Positions 14,322 to 26,931 are shown, numbered from the stretch's first letter. The stretch: DNA of 64,000 nucleotides from Zoroaster sp. YZ-2022 (GCA_029582265.1 CM055821.1:40247004-40311003), one strand, 5' to 3'. Notes: generated by a model from the sequence alone, not told the origin. Made by a program: numbers and translations.

Positions 14322-15099
14322 AAATATTTGGATCCAGTATTTACACTAAAGTAAAGTAATACAAATGAGTGATATTTCATGCAAAATACGGTACAGGTAT
14401 AAGATTTTTCCATGTGAAAAACAACTTGGATGAAGATTTTGGGGATTTTTGAACATCTACTTGAAATGAACCATTTACTTGTATTCGAATGTAAATACAT
14501 CACAATCCATGCTAACACCCCAATTCAATGTTGGTTTGGACTAATCTTCAGAGTTTTTAAGTGTAAAAGCAAAACAATTAAATATTTGGATCAGTATTTA
14601 CACTAAGTAAAGTTATACAAATAGGTGATATTTCATACCGGTCTGGTACTGAGTATGAATTTTTCCATGTGAAAAAACAACTTGGATGAGATTTTGGGGG
14701 ATTTTTTTTGGTTGTATCTAGATGAAAATGAACCATTGCCTTGTATTCAGTGTAAATACATCACAATCCATGCTAACACCCCCAATTCAATGTTGGTTTT
14801 GGGACTAATCTGCAGATTTTAAGTGTGAAAGCAAAACAAGTAAATATTTGGATCAGTATTTTAAATGAAGTAAATGAATACAAAGGGGTGATATTTCATG
14901 CAAATCACGGTGCTGGGTATAAGATTTTGTTTCCATGTGAAAAACAACTTGGATAAGGATTTTGGGGATTTTTTGGTTGTATCTACTTAAAATGAGACAA
15001 TTTACTTGTATTCAGTGTAAATACATCACAATCCACAATGCTAACACCCCACACCCCCACCCCCAATTCAATGTTGGTTTGGACTGTAATCTCACAAAC
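14322..15099 (+). repeat. Three tandem copies of a ~260-bp unit
   Basis: The unit begins aaatatttggatcagtattt and recurs at about 14322, 14580 and 14842. Shared internal landmarks include gtgatatttcatgcaaa, ccatgtgaaaaacaactt, gtaaatacatcacaatcc and ccaattcaatgttggttt. Copies differ by scattered substitutions and one- to three-base indels. The third copy has an extra run of cacacccccac before its end. No coding potential is visible; this is a short satellite-like array. Confidence 0.85.
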
Positions 15100-18000
15100 T
15101 TGTCTGACCATTCCCCAACATTAAACGAGCGGAGAGGAATTTAAAACAAATAGTATAGATTTACAATCAAGTGATGTGGTATTTCTCAAAGCAAGGAACT
15201 ATGCACATAGGGTGTGCAATTTGTTTACAGATCATCTTTGTTTGTTTTTAAGCCTGCCTAATTTTTTCGGTTACTGCAAACAATGCAGTCGCGTTTCTCT
15301 TTTCCATTGAAGTTTTGCAGGATAGTGCTGTTACTGTCAACTCAATAGGAATATGGTATCTCAATTGACATTGCGTTCACGTTCCCAGCAACAGCAAGCC
15401 TGTACAATCCCTGTCTTAATCAAGATTGCTGACATTTTTGTTCCTGTATGCTGGTAGACCTCTGCTATTGACACAATACAGATATTCAGCATATGGAAAA
15501 AAACTCTCTTTCCACCATTTCAGCTTCTGTGTGTGTATGATTGTAGTACTGAAAACATTGGTTGGCAAGATCGTTCAGTTCCACCATGTTTTGTTGTAAT
15601 CTTCAATACAATGGTGGGCTTCATAACATCAAAAAAATCATCCCGTGCTTTTGCTTTTATTACACACGAATTTGCTTTTGGACAAATCAGTGTTGCCTAC
15701 ATTAAAGTTAAAAAGTGTTACAGATTTTGTTTGTCTTGCCAAACTTGATACACAATTGCCCACCTTTCACCAAAAAATGGGTCATTGGGTCATCTCCTTT
15801 CTTCATTTATGGTTTTGGGTTTTCGGCCTGGGGTATTCCCTGTGTAGTGTGAACGAAGTTCCCCAACATCCGAATCCTAGTTTAGCAAGTTTACAGCTAC
15901 AAGAGCTGAGCTAGTATAGTAATTATCACAATATATTACGTGTCCCTTATTCTCAAGTCCATGGACTGAATCAGATCAATGACGACTTTTCCTGCAACTG
16001 TTGGGTTTGGTGGATGGCAGTCTGATGAATTGAAATACTCGTCTGCATCTGCACAACCTTAGTTTTGGGTGTGTCGTTGACCCCTGTATACAGTTCCAAA
16101 GCACACGTGTATCCTGTTTTGGACTCTGCTTCAGGGAGGAGAAGGCTTTAAATTCCGTTTGATAGGGTTTTGTTGGGCATGTACTGAACAAAACTCAAGC
16201 GGTCCCCTTGAATTGGTCAACATACTCTCGCCTGTCAGAGACAGAGTTCTGCTCTTGCGGGTTATACAGGTTGAGGAAACTTCTGGACGAGGAGACTTCT
16301 ATCAGGAGGGGTCAACTTTTGGAAAGTTTGTCCCGGCTTAGCCAAGGCTCTTACCAGGAACTCTTTGAGGTGGTTATTTGAGATGTGGAGGAGGATCAAG
16401 AATTGACAACCTGAACTGGATTACGTGGGACATGATGGCGATTTGATAGAATATGGGATGTGAAGAATTTCAGATGTCGACCCAGTACATCTTGTATTGA
16501 GAGGATTTGTTATGCCATGAGCAATGAGAAGTGCCACAAATGCCATCATTTCTGGGAATGTTGGTTGGTGTGCCAGGAGAAATTGTTCATCAGAATTGAT
16601 TCTATTGTTTTGCTACGCTATACTGCGATTAGTCTCATTTGCGAGCATATTCCACACAAGTTGACAAAAATGCACAAGCTTGAAGATCTCTATCTACTGC
16701 CGACATAGTGTGTAGCAAAAGTCGCCGCCGTGTGGACCCAGAATTTCCAGTGATGAACTGCGGTCCCACCTATTAACTCGTGACCAGATATAGTACCGTG
16801 GTTTCCCCAAACCAGATGTCCGGAAATCTAATCTTTCCTGTCGCGTCCTCGCCTTGACTCGGTCGGCTATCACCTCCTAGGTCGGCTGCAACAGAAAAAA
16901 ACAAAGGCAAAGGAGGATTAACCATCATAGGCATTTGTAAATACAATATCTCAATGTTACTTTGCTGCATGTACGCACACAGGCCACATGGGGTCATGCG
17001 CATGAAATGAATATTGTGTTGAGAAAAAATATGGCAGATTCCATCCACTCTCCAAAACTCATATCGATATATTCTCAGTTTTAATGTGGGATTGTGGTGT
17101 GAATGTCTAACTTCCCCCAACTTCTTGCACTAATACTAAGAGTGCATTTTCAGCCTGTTAACGCTTAATGACCTGACCACGGCATTGCCATGGTAAATGT
17201 AAATGTGTTAAAAATTCTATGCTACATATCTATACATCAACTTGCTGTTTCAATGAATACACAAATATTATTAATTCCCCAAAGCAAACTATCTAATAAT
17301 TGTACATTTTCACTTAGCGTTTTGACCCAGTCCAGGGGGTGGGGTGGGTGATTTGGTCAATCCTATTAAAAGTGATCCATTTTCAAATTTACATTACTCA
17401 ACTCAACAGTTCCAGTTGTGTTCTAACGCTATTTACGCTATAGCTAGGAAAAATAAGTGAATTACGTTAATTTTGCATTGCCATTGGGCCAGGGAAGAGT
17501 AATGCGTTAACGTGTGTTATTATTATTATTATTCATTTTTTTACTTGTGATTTTGGCCTACCTCTTCCAAGTTCAACGCGTGCCCCATCCATTACTTGCC
17601 GTCATCTGATTCCTGAGCCACTGTCTGCCAAAAATCTCTCAGCCAAAATGTCATCATTTGTCCCGCTTTCCATCCAATAAGATTGCAACTAAATTCAACT
17701 GACTGACTTGAACGTTGTGCAGAAGCGAAAGTGGACGCGAGGCACCTTCTTTAGCAAAAAAACCACAAAGTGAGTGGCGCTTTTTCTTTTCATAAACTTT
17801 TTATACACTGCATTCCTGTCACAGAGGCGCCAAACCCCAAAAACAACTCAAGCATTTTCCGCAGGACGATTTAGTACCATGAAGGGCTAGTTTGGAGCAT
17901 GGCGCCGATTCCCGGCACCTTTTAGAGCCCACAGGAAGGAAGGCAAGCGTGATTGCCAAACAAAGGCTCTTTTAGAGCCCGTGGGATCGAAAGGGTTAAC

Positions 18001-18740
18001 AAAATGAGTATTCATTTTATATATGTGTAGTGGTGAGATTTAGAATCATTTCGCACACAATATGATTGCGTTTTTTCAACCACTCATTTTCTGGCAATTT
18101 TTAATAATCCAAAATCAGAAGCTTGATCATACCACAAAGTAACGTTACATTTGGCGTAAATTCACTTTGAAAAGCACCAACAATAATATGCATCGATCAG
18201 TCGTGTAATTTGTTTTAAGTGATATTGCCTCTGTTTAGCGATCGATAATAACAAACAAAACAAGACAAGAAATGAATGAGGAGGACGTAGACATGAGACT
18301 TTGATTGCAATGATTAGCAATTTATAAATAACGATTTACCGTGAGTTTTTTTTACCACCTGTGGCTCAATTTCCGGACACTAAAATGATTATTTCTGGTA
18401 AAATTTGGACATTCATATTATGAACCAAGCGACAGTAAAGCCTTTAAAACACCTTTACCTACATATGTATACACACACTACATACTGTAATTTTATAGCA
18501 TTTTTAAATTTGCTATACATTAAATTCACAGATTGCGCTATACAATGAAGCAATTATTTTGCTATGCAAATTCAGTTTTTGGTATCGCAGTTTTGTGCTA
18601 TACAAAATTTTTGAAATCGCTCCTTTACTCTGTCAGTTTCCTGTGTGGTGTAAATGCATCGGGCCAGTGAAATTTGTGAGGGCTAGTCAAAATATATCTG
18701 ACTAGCCGTGGTCTAGTCAGGAAAAAAATTTAGCGAAGTT
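15100..18740. other. Intergenic, no recognised gene
   Basis: No exon, RNA gene or transposon end could be supported. There is a (TTA)n microsatellite at about 17517-17533. A frame at 16.16-16.34 kb (plus) and one at 16.77-17.12 kb (minus) are open but unrecognised. At 18.5-18.6 kb the words tttgctatac and gctatacaa recur about every 40 bases. Intron 2 of the minus-strand P450 gene B would run through this interval if that gene continues leftward. Confidence 0.4.
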
Positions 18741-18749
18741 CTGACCTCA

Positions 18750-20720
18750 AGATCTTAGATCTTGAATTGTCACATTTCATTCACAGACATGACCCCAGTC
18801 TGACCTCTCCTTCCGGTCAAAATCGAAAGTTTAAGTGAAAAAATATTCTGGAAGCATTTTCCCTAATGTATTATGTACAGCACGGTTATTTTGCAATCTA
18901 GATGTGCACAAGCCTACAGCTATACACCAATCAAGGTCGCCGGCCACACACTGTTGCATTATGTAACACACTTTCACATTAGCATACAATGCTCGAAAAT
19001 ATTTGGAGTGTGAAACGTGAATACTGCCCTCAACTCACAATGGTGCACAAATATTGCCAAACGTTCGGTGCTGATCATCCTACTCTACGTCGCATTCACC
19101 ATGTTGTTAGTTATGATTAAATTGGAAGGATATCCATTTTTATGGCAGCACAGTTAGCAGCTGTTTTCAAGCTTATAGATGAGTTTGGAAAGTAGTGTTT
19201 AAATTGAAGCAGAACAAATGGAGAGGGAATTCACATGTTCATGTAGTTTCATTCTCTGTTTTTGATCATGATGCACGTGCATATAAGACACCGTGAGCTT
19301 TCCAATATCGCCATTGGAGGAACAACATTTTTCCAAATGAATGTTTGAAATAAGATTTCACACATTAATTATAATATGAATATTCTGAATGCAATTATAA
19401 CACAAATTTGATACAACACAATAGTATAGTTATATTGAGTGAGGCCAGACCTTTTAAAAAATATTGTTCGAATTTCAACAATGTCGACATTAGTGCTAAA
19501 AGAATGAAATCTAGAAAAACATGAAATCGCAATGTCATAATTACATTATCAGGTGTCAAATTAAACTAAAACAAAGATTATTATATCAGAAAATCATATC
19601 TCCTGAACCAAGAATGGAAAAATCATAATTATGTGAAACCAAAGTAATATTGTGTCAGATGTATGACCTTCAAATAACCTCACCTGACCTTTACTTCCAA
19701 ACAGGAAGTTCAAATTCAACACATTCTAACAAAAAATTTATAGGTCTTTTGATTTTGATATATTTTATAATAAAAGATGATCCACATTTGAAAAATATGA
19801 TTATGACATCATCGATGATAATTTCATTGAACCGCAAGTTCTCACGATTACGGTGTGTTTGTACCAACAAACAGAACTTTGAGCTCTAGTTTCTTCTTCT
19901 TCTTCTTCTTACAGATCTTGAATTATGTGATATTTCGTACACAGACACAACCCAATCTGACCTTTCCTTCCGGTCGAAACAGAAGTTTAAGTGAAAAAAT
20001 AATCTGAAGCACTTTTATAGGGCATGCCTTCTGTGGATGAAATTACTATTGACATGTGACCTTTTAAAAATGACGTCATCACCCATCACAGCGCCCTCTG
20101 GCGGCAGTGTTAGAAAAATAATAATTTTCAATCTCAAAAACGATAGGAAATTTGAATATGACTTCTGTGAGAAAAGTGATTAGTGACATCTTATTTTTTT
20201 GTTAAAATATGTTTGATGACGTCATCAAAGTTCACAGCATCATAAAAGTTCAGAGCGCGCCCTAGTGGCATTTTTAAAAAGGGATTGTTTTCCAATCTCA
20301 GATATTGAACCAAAGCAGGTTTTTCATGATCATGAGAAAAAGCTCTTTATTGTGCTCGCATGGCATATATATATATGACCTTCAAATCACCTGATCTGAC
20401 CTTCCAGTCGAAATCAAAAGTTTAAGTGAAGAAATATTCTGAAGCCCTTTTGCAAGCACACAGCCATTTGCCACACATAGGACTATCATTTGTGCACACA
20501 TAGAGCATGACACATTAGTCATAAGTTGAGTCGCACGCCGCATATCTCATGAACCACACCAGATAAATTAACAATCTTTACATCATCGCAGAGACCACGA
20601 ATTATGTGACATTTCGTACACGGACATGACCCAATTTTAACCTTTTTTCCAGTTGAAACTGGAAGTTCAAAAGAAAAATATTCTGCAGCACTATTATATA
20701 GTCTGCAGCCAATGTGATAG
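18750..20720 (+). repeat. Cluster of degenerate ~100-bp repeat copies
   Basis: One module recurs at about 18750, 19655 (partial), 19912, 20368 and 20588. It has a gatcttgaattatgtgacat phrase, cacagacatgacccaatctg, acctttccttccggtcga, a gaagtttaagtgaaaaaa block and attctgaagcacttt. Copies are 70-85 percent alike by eye. They alternate with sentences of the type catatctcctgaacc and with TGACGTCATCA at about 20060, 20216 and 20789. The cluster is non-coding and looks like a repeatedly self-inserted or segmentally duplicated element of unknown class. Confidence 0.6.
19893..19911 (+). repeat. (TTC)n microsatellite
   Basis: About six TTC triplets in a row, lying immediately before one copy of the degenerate repeat family. 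Confidence 0.8.
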
Positions 20721-20948
20721 GGAAAGTGAATATCAGACTTCTGTGAAGAAAGTGACTAGTCATATCTCATCATTAACGAACATGTTTGATGACGTCATCA
20801 CAGATCAAACCACTCCCTAGCAACAGTATTTAAAAGGGTATATTTTCATACATGTATCTCAGAAATGATTGAACAAAATTTCATCACATTTAGTACGATG
20901 ATATAAAGATATCCAATTCACGTGACTGAACCGGAAGTTAATGTATTC

Positions 20949-21292
20949 ACACTATGAATAACTTTACCCTGAAAATGCCCTGAAAATCTGCTTTACCATG
21001 AAATAAATAGTTCACTGCAATTTCATGACGACACAACACTGTGAAAACACCATGAAATACTCTTGGAATTTCGTCATGAAAACGCTGTGAAACGCCATGA
21101 ACTTTTGTGGTAGTTTTAGCAGCTCATTAATTCTCGAGAGTGCCATGAATTTGCCCTGAAATCACTGTGAACATTATTGCCAATATCTGAGAGGAAGAAA
21201 CACCATGAAATTGCCGTGAAATTATGGTGAACTGTTATTTCACAGCAAAACAGATTTTCAGGACATTTTCAGGGTAAAGTTATTCATAGTGT
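20949..21292. mobile_element. Short inverted-repeat element (MITE-like), complete copy
   Basis: The left end acactatgaataacttta and the right end, read on the other strand, agree over about 42 bases with one mismatch (20949-20990 and 21251-21292). The 344-bp interior has no frame and is built from recurring words such as ccatgaaat, ctgtgaaaa and cctgaaaat. A second copy of the left 260 bp lies at 32684-32947, so the family is dispersed. No clear target-site duplication could be read, so the superfamily is left open. Confidence 0.8.
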
Positions 21293-21475
21293 CAGTATAG
21301 CACATTATATGTCATTTTAATTATATATTATGAAAACTCATATCTCCTGAAGTAACTCTTGTCTTTTAACAACTTTAGGTGATGACGTCATTACATATGA
21401 TGCACACTCAAACGAACACCTTGAGTTTTTTTTCTACAAACTCAATACCTCTATAGTTTCTTTCTATAATTGTCT

Positions 21476-21512
21476 GTCTGTCAGTCGGTCGGTCGGTCTG
21501 TCTGTTTGGGTG
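21476..21512 (+). repeat. GTCT/GTCG microsatellite
   Basis: Runs of gtctgtctgtcagtcggtcg form a short tetranucleotide array just downstream (in gene B's sense) of P450 gene B exon 2. Confidence 0.7.
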
Positions 21513-21594
21513 GTAGGGGGAGGGAGGAAATCTGAATCACCCGTCAGGATCTGCCACTGTAAGGATCAATGTTGAGAAATGACTTGGTTCTTAC

Positions 21595-21766
21595 CTCGTC
21601 CCTTTGTTACTGCCCGTATCATATCTGGATGGTTAGCAACCAATGAACCACTGATGAAACCAAGGAACCAATGAAAGCCGCGTGGAAACTGTGCACTCAT
21701 TTGATGCCAGAACGCCAACTCTGCTTCAGAGCCAGCTTCCCTGACTTTTGGATCGCTCATAGGGTG
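21595..21766 (-). CDS. CYP4F-like P450, gene B exon 2
   Basis: This exon encodes the segment after the N-terminal anchor of a CYP4-type monooxygenase, leading towards the B-C region. It starts after a TTTTGAAG acceptor with HPMSDPKVREAG and contains FPRGFHWFLG and LVANHPDMIRAV, the latter typical of CYP4F (hP..ir.v). It closes at a consensus GTAAGA donor after ..TKGR plus one base. At 172 nt, phase 0 in and phase 1 out, it equals gene C exon 2 once one extra A there is discounted, and the two peptides agree at roughly half of positions. The frame is open with no defect. It joins in phase to the exon at 24825-24989, leaving a 3.06-kb intron. No exon 3 was found at lower coordinates, so gene B may be incomplete or continue into the low-quality left end. 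Confidence 0.88.
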
Positions 21767-21845
21767 CTTCAAAAGTCAAGCAATCCAAAGAAATTCAGTT
21801 AATAAAAGAAATTGGCTTAGCAAGTTATTTTTTTTAAAGGTTGGG

Positions 21846-22206
21846 GTTAATGGGAAGGTACAACATTGGCAATCTGATTAGAAAATTACCCAATTATTAT
21901 CTGAAAGCTAGCTTGATGTGAAGATGGTAGGGGTACCAATCACCCAGACAAATTATGCTGTCTAAACATAGAGAAATGACAGGTCTGGAGTGCTTTCAAT
22001 TAACAAAAAGTTTCTAACGGAAACTTTTTGCTCCAAGTGTTTTCTGTAAAAATAGTGAATGCTTTTTCACACTTTTGTCTGGACTTAAGACTTTGAATTG
22101 AGATGGAACTTTCACATGTTGGCAGTTGATTCAAAGAGATTACCAATCCATACTCACAAAAGTAGATTTGCCAATTACATTACAAATGTTGTACCTTCTC
22201 TTTAAC
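21846..22206. mobile_element. Inverted-repeat element within gene B intron 1
   Basis: The left end gttaatgggaaggtacaaca and the right end (reverse of tgttgtaccttctctttaac) match over about 20 bases with a few differences. The ~360-bp interior has no coding frame. A relative with similar ends (aaagggaatgtacaacaatg) occurs at 35123-35463. It lies in intron 1 of gene B, 80 bp upstream of exon 2. I infer a non-autonomous DNA element of unknown superfamily. Confidence 0.5.
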
Positions 22207-22309
22207 ATTCATTCTGATAATTGTTCAATCTGAACTGCTCTCATTTCTGAGAAAACACAGAAAGATATGCATTTACAAAACCTTGTCTTGCCTGATTGCT
22301 CCATGTACG

Positions 22310-22435
22310 TGTTTTCTGTAAAACATTTCAATGACTTTTAACACTTTTCTCAAGTCTTAGATTATGCACTGAGCCTAAACTTTCACAGGTTGGTTTTTAG
22401 AGGCAGTTTTTCCAATTTGGTACCTTATCAATGTT
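22310..22435 (+). repeat. Partial duplicate of the 22035-22160 segment
   Basis: The order gtgttttctgtaaaa, cacttttctcaagtctta, an aactttcac word and a ggttgg/gttggc word is shared with 22035-22160 in the same orientation. This suggests that the neighbouring inverted-repeat element has a second, decayed copy here. Confidence 0.45.
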
Positions 22436-23510
22436 TTGACAAAAACAACTACATGTCATCATCAACCACACAGGTTGTTCGAGTAGATAAGAGACACACT
22501 GTCATAAAGGTTGTTCAATATTATAGTGTAAGAGAAAAACCCAGAGTTTTGAATTTCCATAGAAAAAGTTAAGCAAGTTAACCACCCTTCAAATCCCACC
22601 TTTTTAATCTTTTGAAGTTTGAATCTTTAATCCAATGCATGAGCAGGTAAAGCTATACTTCTGTGGACTTGATAACAAAAGGGAACAATAGTCCTCAGAA
22701 GCAAACCCCATGGTCCTCAGAAGTAACTTGTCTACAAATCCTATGGGACATGCCCAAGAAAATTGAAATCCAACAACAACAGGAACAATACAGGGGAACA
22801 ATGGGAGGTCTGCTCGGATCCTCGGAAGTATAGTAATACCAACATGGGTGTGTGGGTTTGTATATGGTGTAAATTGAGGACTTATAACAAAAAGGAACAA
22901 TGGGTCCTGGGTTGGCAGTTATTGTTTAAAAATGTCCTCAGTTAAAAATCGTACAACAAAAGTACAACAAAGGGAACAACAGGAGGTCCTCAGTTTACAC
23001 CATAAACAAGTATGATTGTGTGTGCGGATTTGTGTATGAGAGAGCAGTGTAGGGGTATCCTGTGTTCTAGATTTAGACCTAGACAATAGGGCTCTATAAG
23101 ATCATAATTACCATGGCTGCATAATAATGATGTTATGATAGACACTAAAAACACAACCTATAAAAGTATCAGCTTATTCTGTTAAAATAAAACAGTGAAA
23201 ATGCATTATAATTTAGATTTCTTTGTATGAATTCTAATGTGGAAACATTTCATATTTGAAATATCATTTTTAATTCGCATCCCGTTTTAACAATAAGTCG
23301 CATCCCTTCTAACAATAAAATTTTTTTTTTTACATTAGAACAACATTTTTGTTGATAGAAGGTTTGAGTTGTATTAAATAAAGGGTTGCAACTACAGGGG
23401 ATGTGAATTCAAAATGATAATTGTTTGACATTGTCTGTATGTTAGAAGATTTTAGTTGTCTTGAATAAAGGGATGCGAATTTAGAAAGATGAAATGTTTT
23501 CTGCATTAGA
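22436..23510. other. Intron 1 of gene B, middle part: nothing recognised
   Basis: Between 22.6 and 23.0 kb the phrases gtcctcagaagtaac and gggaacaatggg recur several times, as in a decayed tandem repeat. No exon or transposon ends were found. Confidence 0.35.
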
Positions 23511-23514
23511 ATGC

Positions 23515-23620
23515 ATAATAATAATAATAATAATGTATAGATTTATATAGCGCACGTATCCACCAACTATGCGCTCAAGGCGCATTATATTATTATCCCT
23601 GCTCATAAGGCTCATAAATC
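23515..23620 (+). repeat. Interspersed repeat with AATAAT tract and GCGC motif
   Basis: A run of aataataataataat is followed by gatttatatagcgcacgt, then a gcgctcaaggcgcatta segment. This resembles a class of short dispersed repeats whose ends carry tatagcgc and ggcgc half-hairpins in many invertebrate genomes (recalled, not checked). A diverged relative with aagatgctcaaggtgctt lies near 36200. It is non-coding. Confidence 0.5.
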
Positions 23621-24824
23621 ATTCCTGAAACCATCTCAGCTCCCTGGGGAGTATACAGCTCAATTGCTGCCATTTCTAGCGCATATAGAGCAAACGGCAT
23701 CTCTGCCTTCACAGGTACAAACAAATCTAAATGTGTTTTCACTATTTTAGTTCACACAACGGAATATTTACCATCCCCCTAATATTTACCTATCCCCTAA
23801 CACTTATCCCATTTTTGTCCTAAGGTTCAGTACCCTTGACTATGGTTTCAGTCGTAGCTAGAGTGCAGTAACCTCATGAACTTACTCTTCAATTATTCTG
23901 GCTATCTTATTTTATGAATTTATAACGTAGTCTATAAGTGACTGACGAAAACTGCTTTCCCCTGGGTGCCTACAATGTAACATGTGGTGAGAGGCAGAAT
24001 ATTTTATTAAACCTATTTTATTTCTTGAGATGCCGTCAAATCTGTTTCCTTGTGTTTTTAAGTGGCTATCATAACATGATTATTTATGCAGCAGCCATGG
24101 TTATAATTATGATCTAATTGAACCTTGTTGTCTAGACCAGTAAGTTCATCAAAAACTATAAATATACAGGATGTTCATTTGAGCATGTGCATAACTCTAT
24201 ACTCCTATATAATGGCACACTTGTATACAAACCCACACATACAACTGTTTAAACACCTGCAAACGTGGATCTTCTGTTGTACACTTTTGCATGAATGTAT
24301 CTTTTATTTTGATAATTTCCTACAGTACAGAAAGTATTATTTTATATAAGGTTAAATTATTTTGAGAGAGAGAGACCAAAGTTAACTTCCTGCAAAATTA
24401 TAATGGAAGACAGGTGTTTTACCAGGAATTTCTGGATTTTATTTGTTTTTTAGTTTTTTATTGGAACATTGATAATTTCCTTTTAGAAAGGAAAACATAT
24501 ACTTTGAAATGATATATCTCACAAAATTGTTGTCAATATGAATTTATGACGGGATGCACCATAAATTTATTTCAGTTCATATTTACTGTAAACCATGTTA
24601 GTCACAATTATTTTCAGAAATTAGTTATTTTACCGCATTTGTATTCACGTCCTCAAGTAAAAAGCAATGTTCTGATGAAAAATAAAATGTTCGTTAAAAT
24701 AGCGAAAGCTGCCGTTAGCAAAAACACAGTTACAAGTATCCCGTCGATGCAAAGTCCCTCTCCCACAAGTCATGATAAAACTGATAGCAACAGTACCGCA
24801 GTTTCTTTTAAATAAGCTTCTCAC

Positions 24825-24989
24825 CTGCTTCAAGTTGCCATAAAGCCAATGTTCTGGAAGTCCAGGCCACTGATGTAGTACTGCACGAGTCTTGCGCACA
24901 GATTTGATGTATCCAAAAAGCACATAGACGAGGAATGTCAGAATAGCTAGCAAGCCACAACTTATAATAGTAGATGTTGTCCCAATCAT
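24825..24989 (-). CDS. CYP4F-like P450, gene B exon 1 (N-terminal anchor)
   Basis: This is the first coding exon of a microsomal family-4 cytochrome P450, a haem-thiolate monooxygenase that typically hydroxylates fatty acids or eicosanoids at the chain end. The ATG at 24989 opens 55 codons. Residues about 6-28 form a hydrophobic membrane anchor (TSTIISCGLLAILTFLVYVL), followed by a basic stop-transfer stretch (KSVRKTR). The CYP4 signature WPGLPEHWLYGNLKQ comes next. The exon ends at a GTGAGA donor, phase 0. Gene C exon 1 is also exactly 165 nt and ends GNLHQ, so the start and boundary support each other. Exon 2 lies 3.06 kb downstream. Gene A is upstream on the same strand (last exon at 35.5 kb), so A and B are head-to-tail. 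No promoter element can be named. Confidence 0.9.
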
Positions 24990-25655
24990 GATAATATGTT
25001 GATGTTAATTCTACAAAGGAAGACAACAGTGAAAGAGAATTGATCAGCGCTGGCCAGTGATTCCTTGATGTTTGCAGAGACAATTAGGGGATGTACCCTT
25101 ACTGACCCCAATATAAATGACCAACAACATCTCCAATCTGCTGAAACTCTTTCCTTGCCGATGATTTTTAGCACCTGAGGTTACCAAATTCCATGCCCAG
25201 TCATGCATGTGTGACACACCCCCCAATAATTGTTATTGAACATAAACATCTGTGATTTTACTGTTCTATGCCGTCAACGAGCTGTTGTCTGTGGAAACAA
25301 AAAGATATGAATGCTTTGCATTTGCAATGATTTTTTAAAGAAATACGGATCCTCAAAATGGACACATTCCTTGAAGAAGAAGCGAACGAAGACTACTTAA
25401 TTCGTTTTCTTCGTTGGTAGTGGAAAATTATTGAGAAAATAAAACATTAATATCATGGTTATGAAAGGAAATCTTTTATTTTACAAAATGTTAACAGTAT
25501 TTTTACACATTTCAAAGTTTTAAAGTACTTTTTGCAAAAATTTTAACCACCTTCCATTTTATTGGTCTTTCAAGAATTATTGATTAAAAGTTTTTTTAAA
25601 AATCTAAAACAATATTTTTATTTTCAAGATTAAAAACAATTTTAGTTTTTTTTTT
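24990..25655. other. Upstream region of gene B
   Basis: This 0.67-kb interval should include the 5' untranslated region and promoter of gene B. I see no defined TATA box or other dependable element. It contains A/T-rich sequence and the start of a LINE remnant at its right end. Confidence 0.3.
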
Positions 25656-25865
25656 GATTGAAGTGCTGAGAAGGGCAAGAGCAGAGAGGAAATTGGTGAA
25701 TGTTGTTAAAAGAAGGAAGCTGCAATTTTTTGGTCACCTTGTGGGGAAAGATGGGTTTCAATGGCTGCTCCTCGATGGCAGATTGGAAGGTAAAAGGCTA
25801 AGACTAGAGACTCGTGGTCTGGAGATATAAGAGAGTCAGCAGCGGCGCTACAGGAGGGCAAATGA
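25656..25865 (+). pseudogene. LINE fragment, RTE-like C-terminal tail
   Basis: The translation reads RRARAERKLVNVVKRRKLQF, then FGHLVGKDGFQWLLLDGRLEG. This is the conserved tail after the reverse transcriptase in many RTE-like and related LINE proteins (RR..L.ffGHv.R.dg......l.G...GKR). The next conserved segment, a GKR...W...I.ES stretch, is present only with frame changes, so the fragment is dead. It is about 200 bp with no preceding RT domain. Confidence 0.7.
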
Positions 25866-26224
25866 TTCAACTGTTTTTCTTCTTGGGTATATTCTCTGTG
25901 CCTTCATCAACTTTTCCAGTTTGGGGGTGAGTCATTATACCAACATCAATTTTTTAATGACCACAATTACACTGACATGGTAATCAAATTTAACCTGCTC
26001 ACCTCGTAGAATGGCTAGTTTTGTAAACAAGTTACTTGAAGCAGAATTGAAGGTCCTTGCGAAGTTGTATATTACTTGGCCAGAGTACTAGGCCTACTAA
26101 TAACTTCCAGGATAGGCTGCATCACATCCTGAGCACTGACTACAAGTACCTTGGCCCGGCCCCTGGGGCTTTTCAGAATTGCTTGAATTCATGAAATGGT
26201 CACTTGAGGGCGACATATACTGAT

Positions 26225-26475
26225 GAGAACGGCCGACCGGCCAGTCAGCCGGCTCGCCGGTGACCGCATATAAATATACACGTGATGATGTATACTTTCA
26301 CCTACTGCGGTGCATACAGAGACAGAGTCTTCATTTGGGCTACGTAATCTGTCACAACTGTACCCTTTAAACTCGCAGGTGTTTGCTTTTGGCGAAATAA
26401 TCACAGATTATAAGTTTATTTTGTATTCAAAGATGAACCAAAATAAAATTTAAATTTCACCAAAATTACCGATCG
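26225..26475 (+). repeat. Dispersed repeat, copy 1 (partner at 51460-51672)
   Basis: It shares with 51460-51672, in the same orientation, gcaggtgtttgctttt, gcgaaataatcacagatt, atgatgaaccaaaataaa and tttaaatttcacc, plus a GC-rich leader with ggccgaccggccagtc here against ggctggtcgaccgc there. The two are about 25 kb apart. No frame or inverted ends were found; the family is unknown. Confidence 0.65.
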
Positions 26476-26931
26476 CATTCGCAGGCATGTCACCCCAAAA
26501 ATTAGCTGAACTCAAGGCTTCAAAACAAAAATAGCTTAATTAAGCTTTCAAAATGGTACATTTTAGTTTTTGTTTCATCGAAATCCAATAAAGCGTTAAA
26601 AAGTTATAAATAATTAATATTTTAGTTTTCACTGTTTGTGGCCCTGTAATGTAGGTATAGGACTGATGGTAGTCAGTTAAAAATGCCCTCCATCTAGTTA
26701 TCATTAGTATGCGCATACTTCATCATTTCAAAAGTAATCCACCTAATCAGATTCAACATTATTTGACAATTATGTTGATGAAAAAAAATCATTAAAACAC
26801 CTAATTTGCACATGAAATTTGCATATGCTAATTAGCAAATTAATTAATGTGATAATGCACATTTTAAATATGCATATTTAATTTCTGCTGTATGATTGAA
26901 CAAAGAACAAAAATCACAGGATCATTAACTT

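Noticed and set aside
16159..17120. Possible exons near 16.2 and 16.9 kb
   Set aside because: Checked against P450 exon 3 and 4 patterns for gene B (minus) and against transposase motifs; nothing matched.
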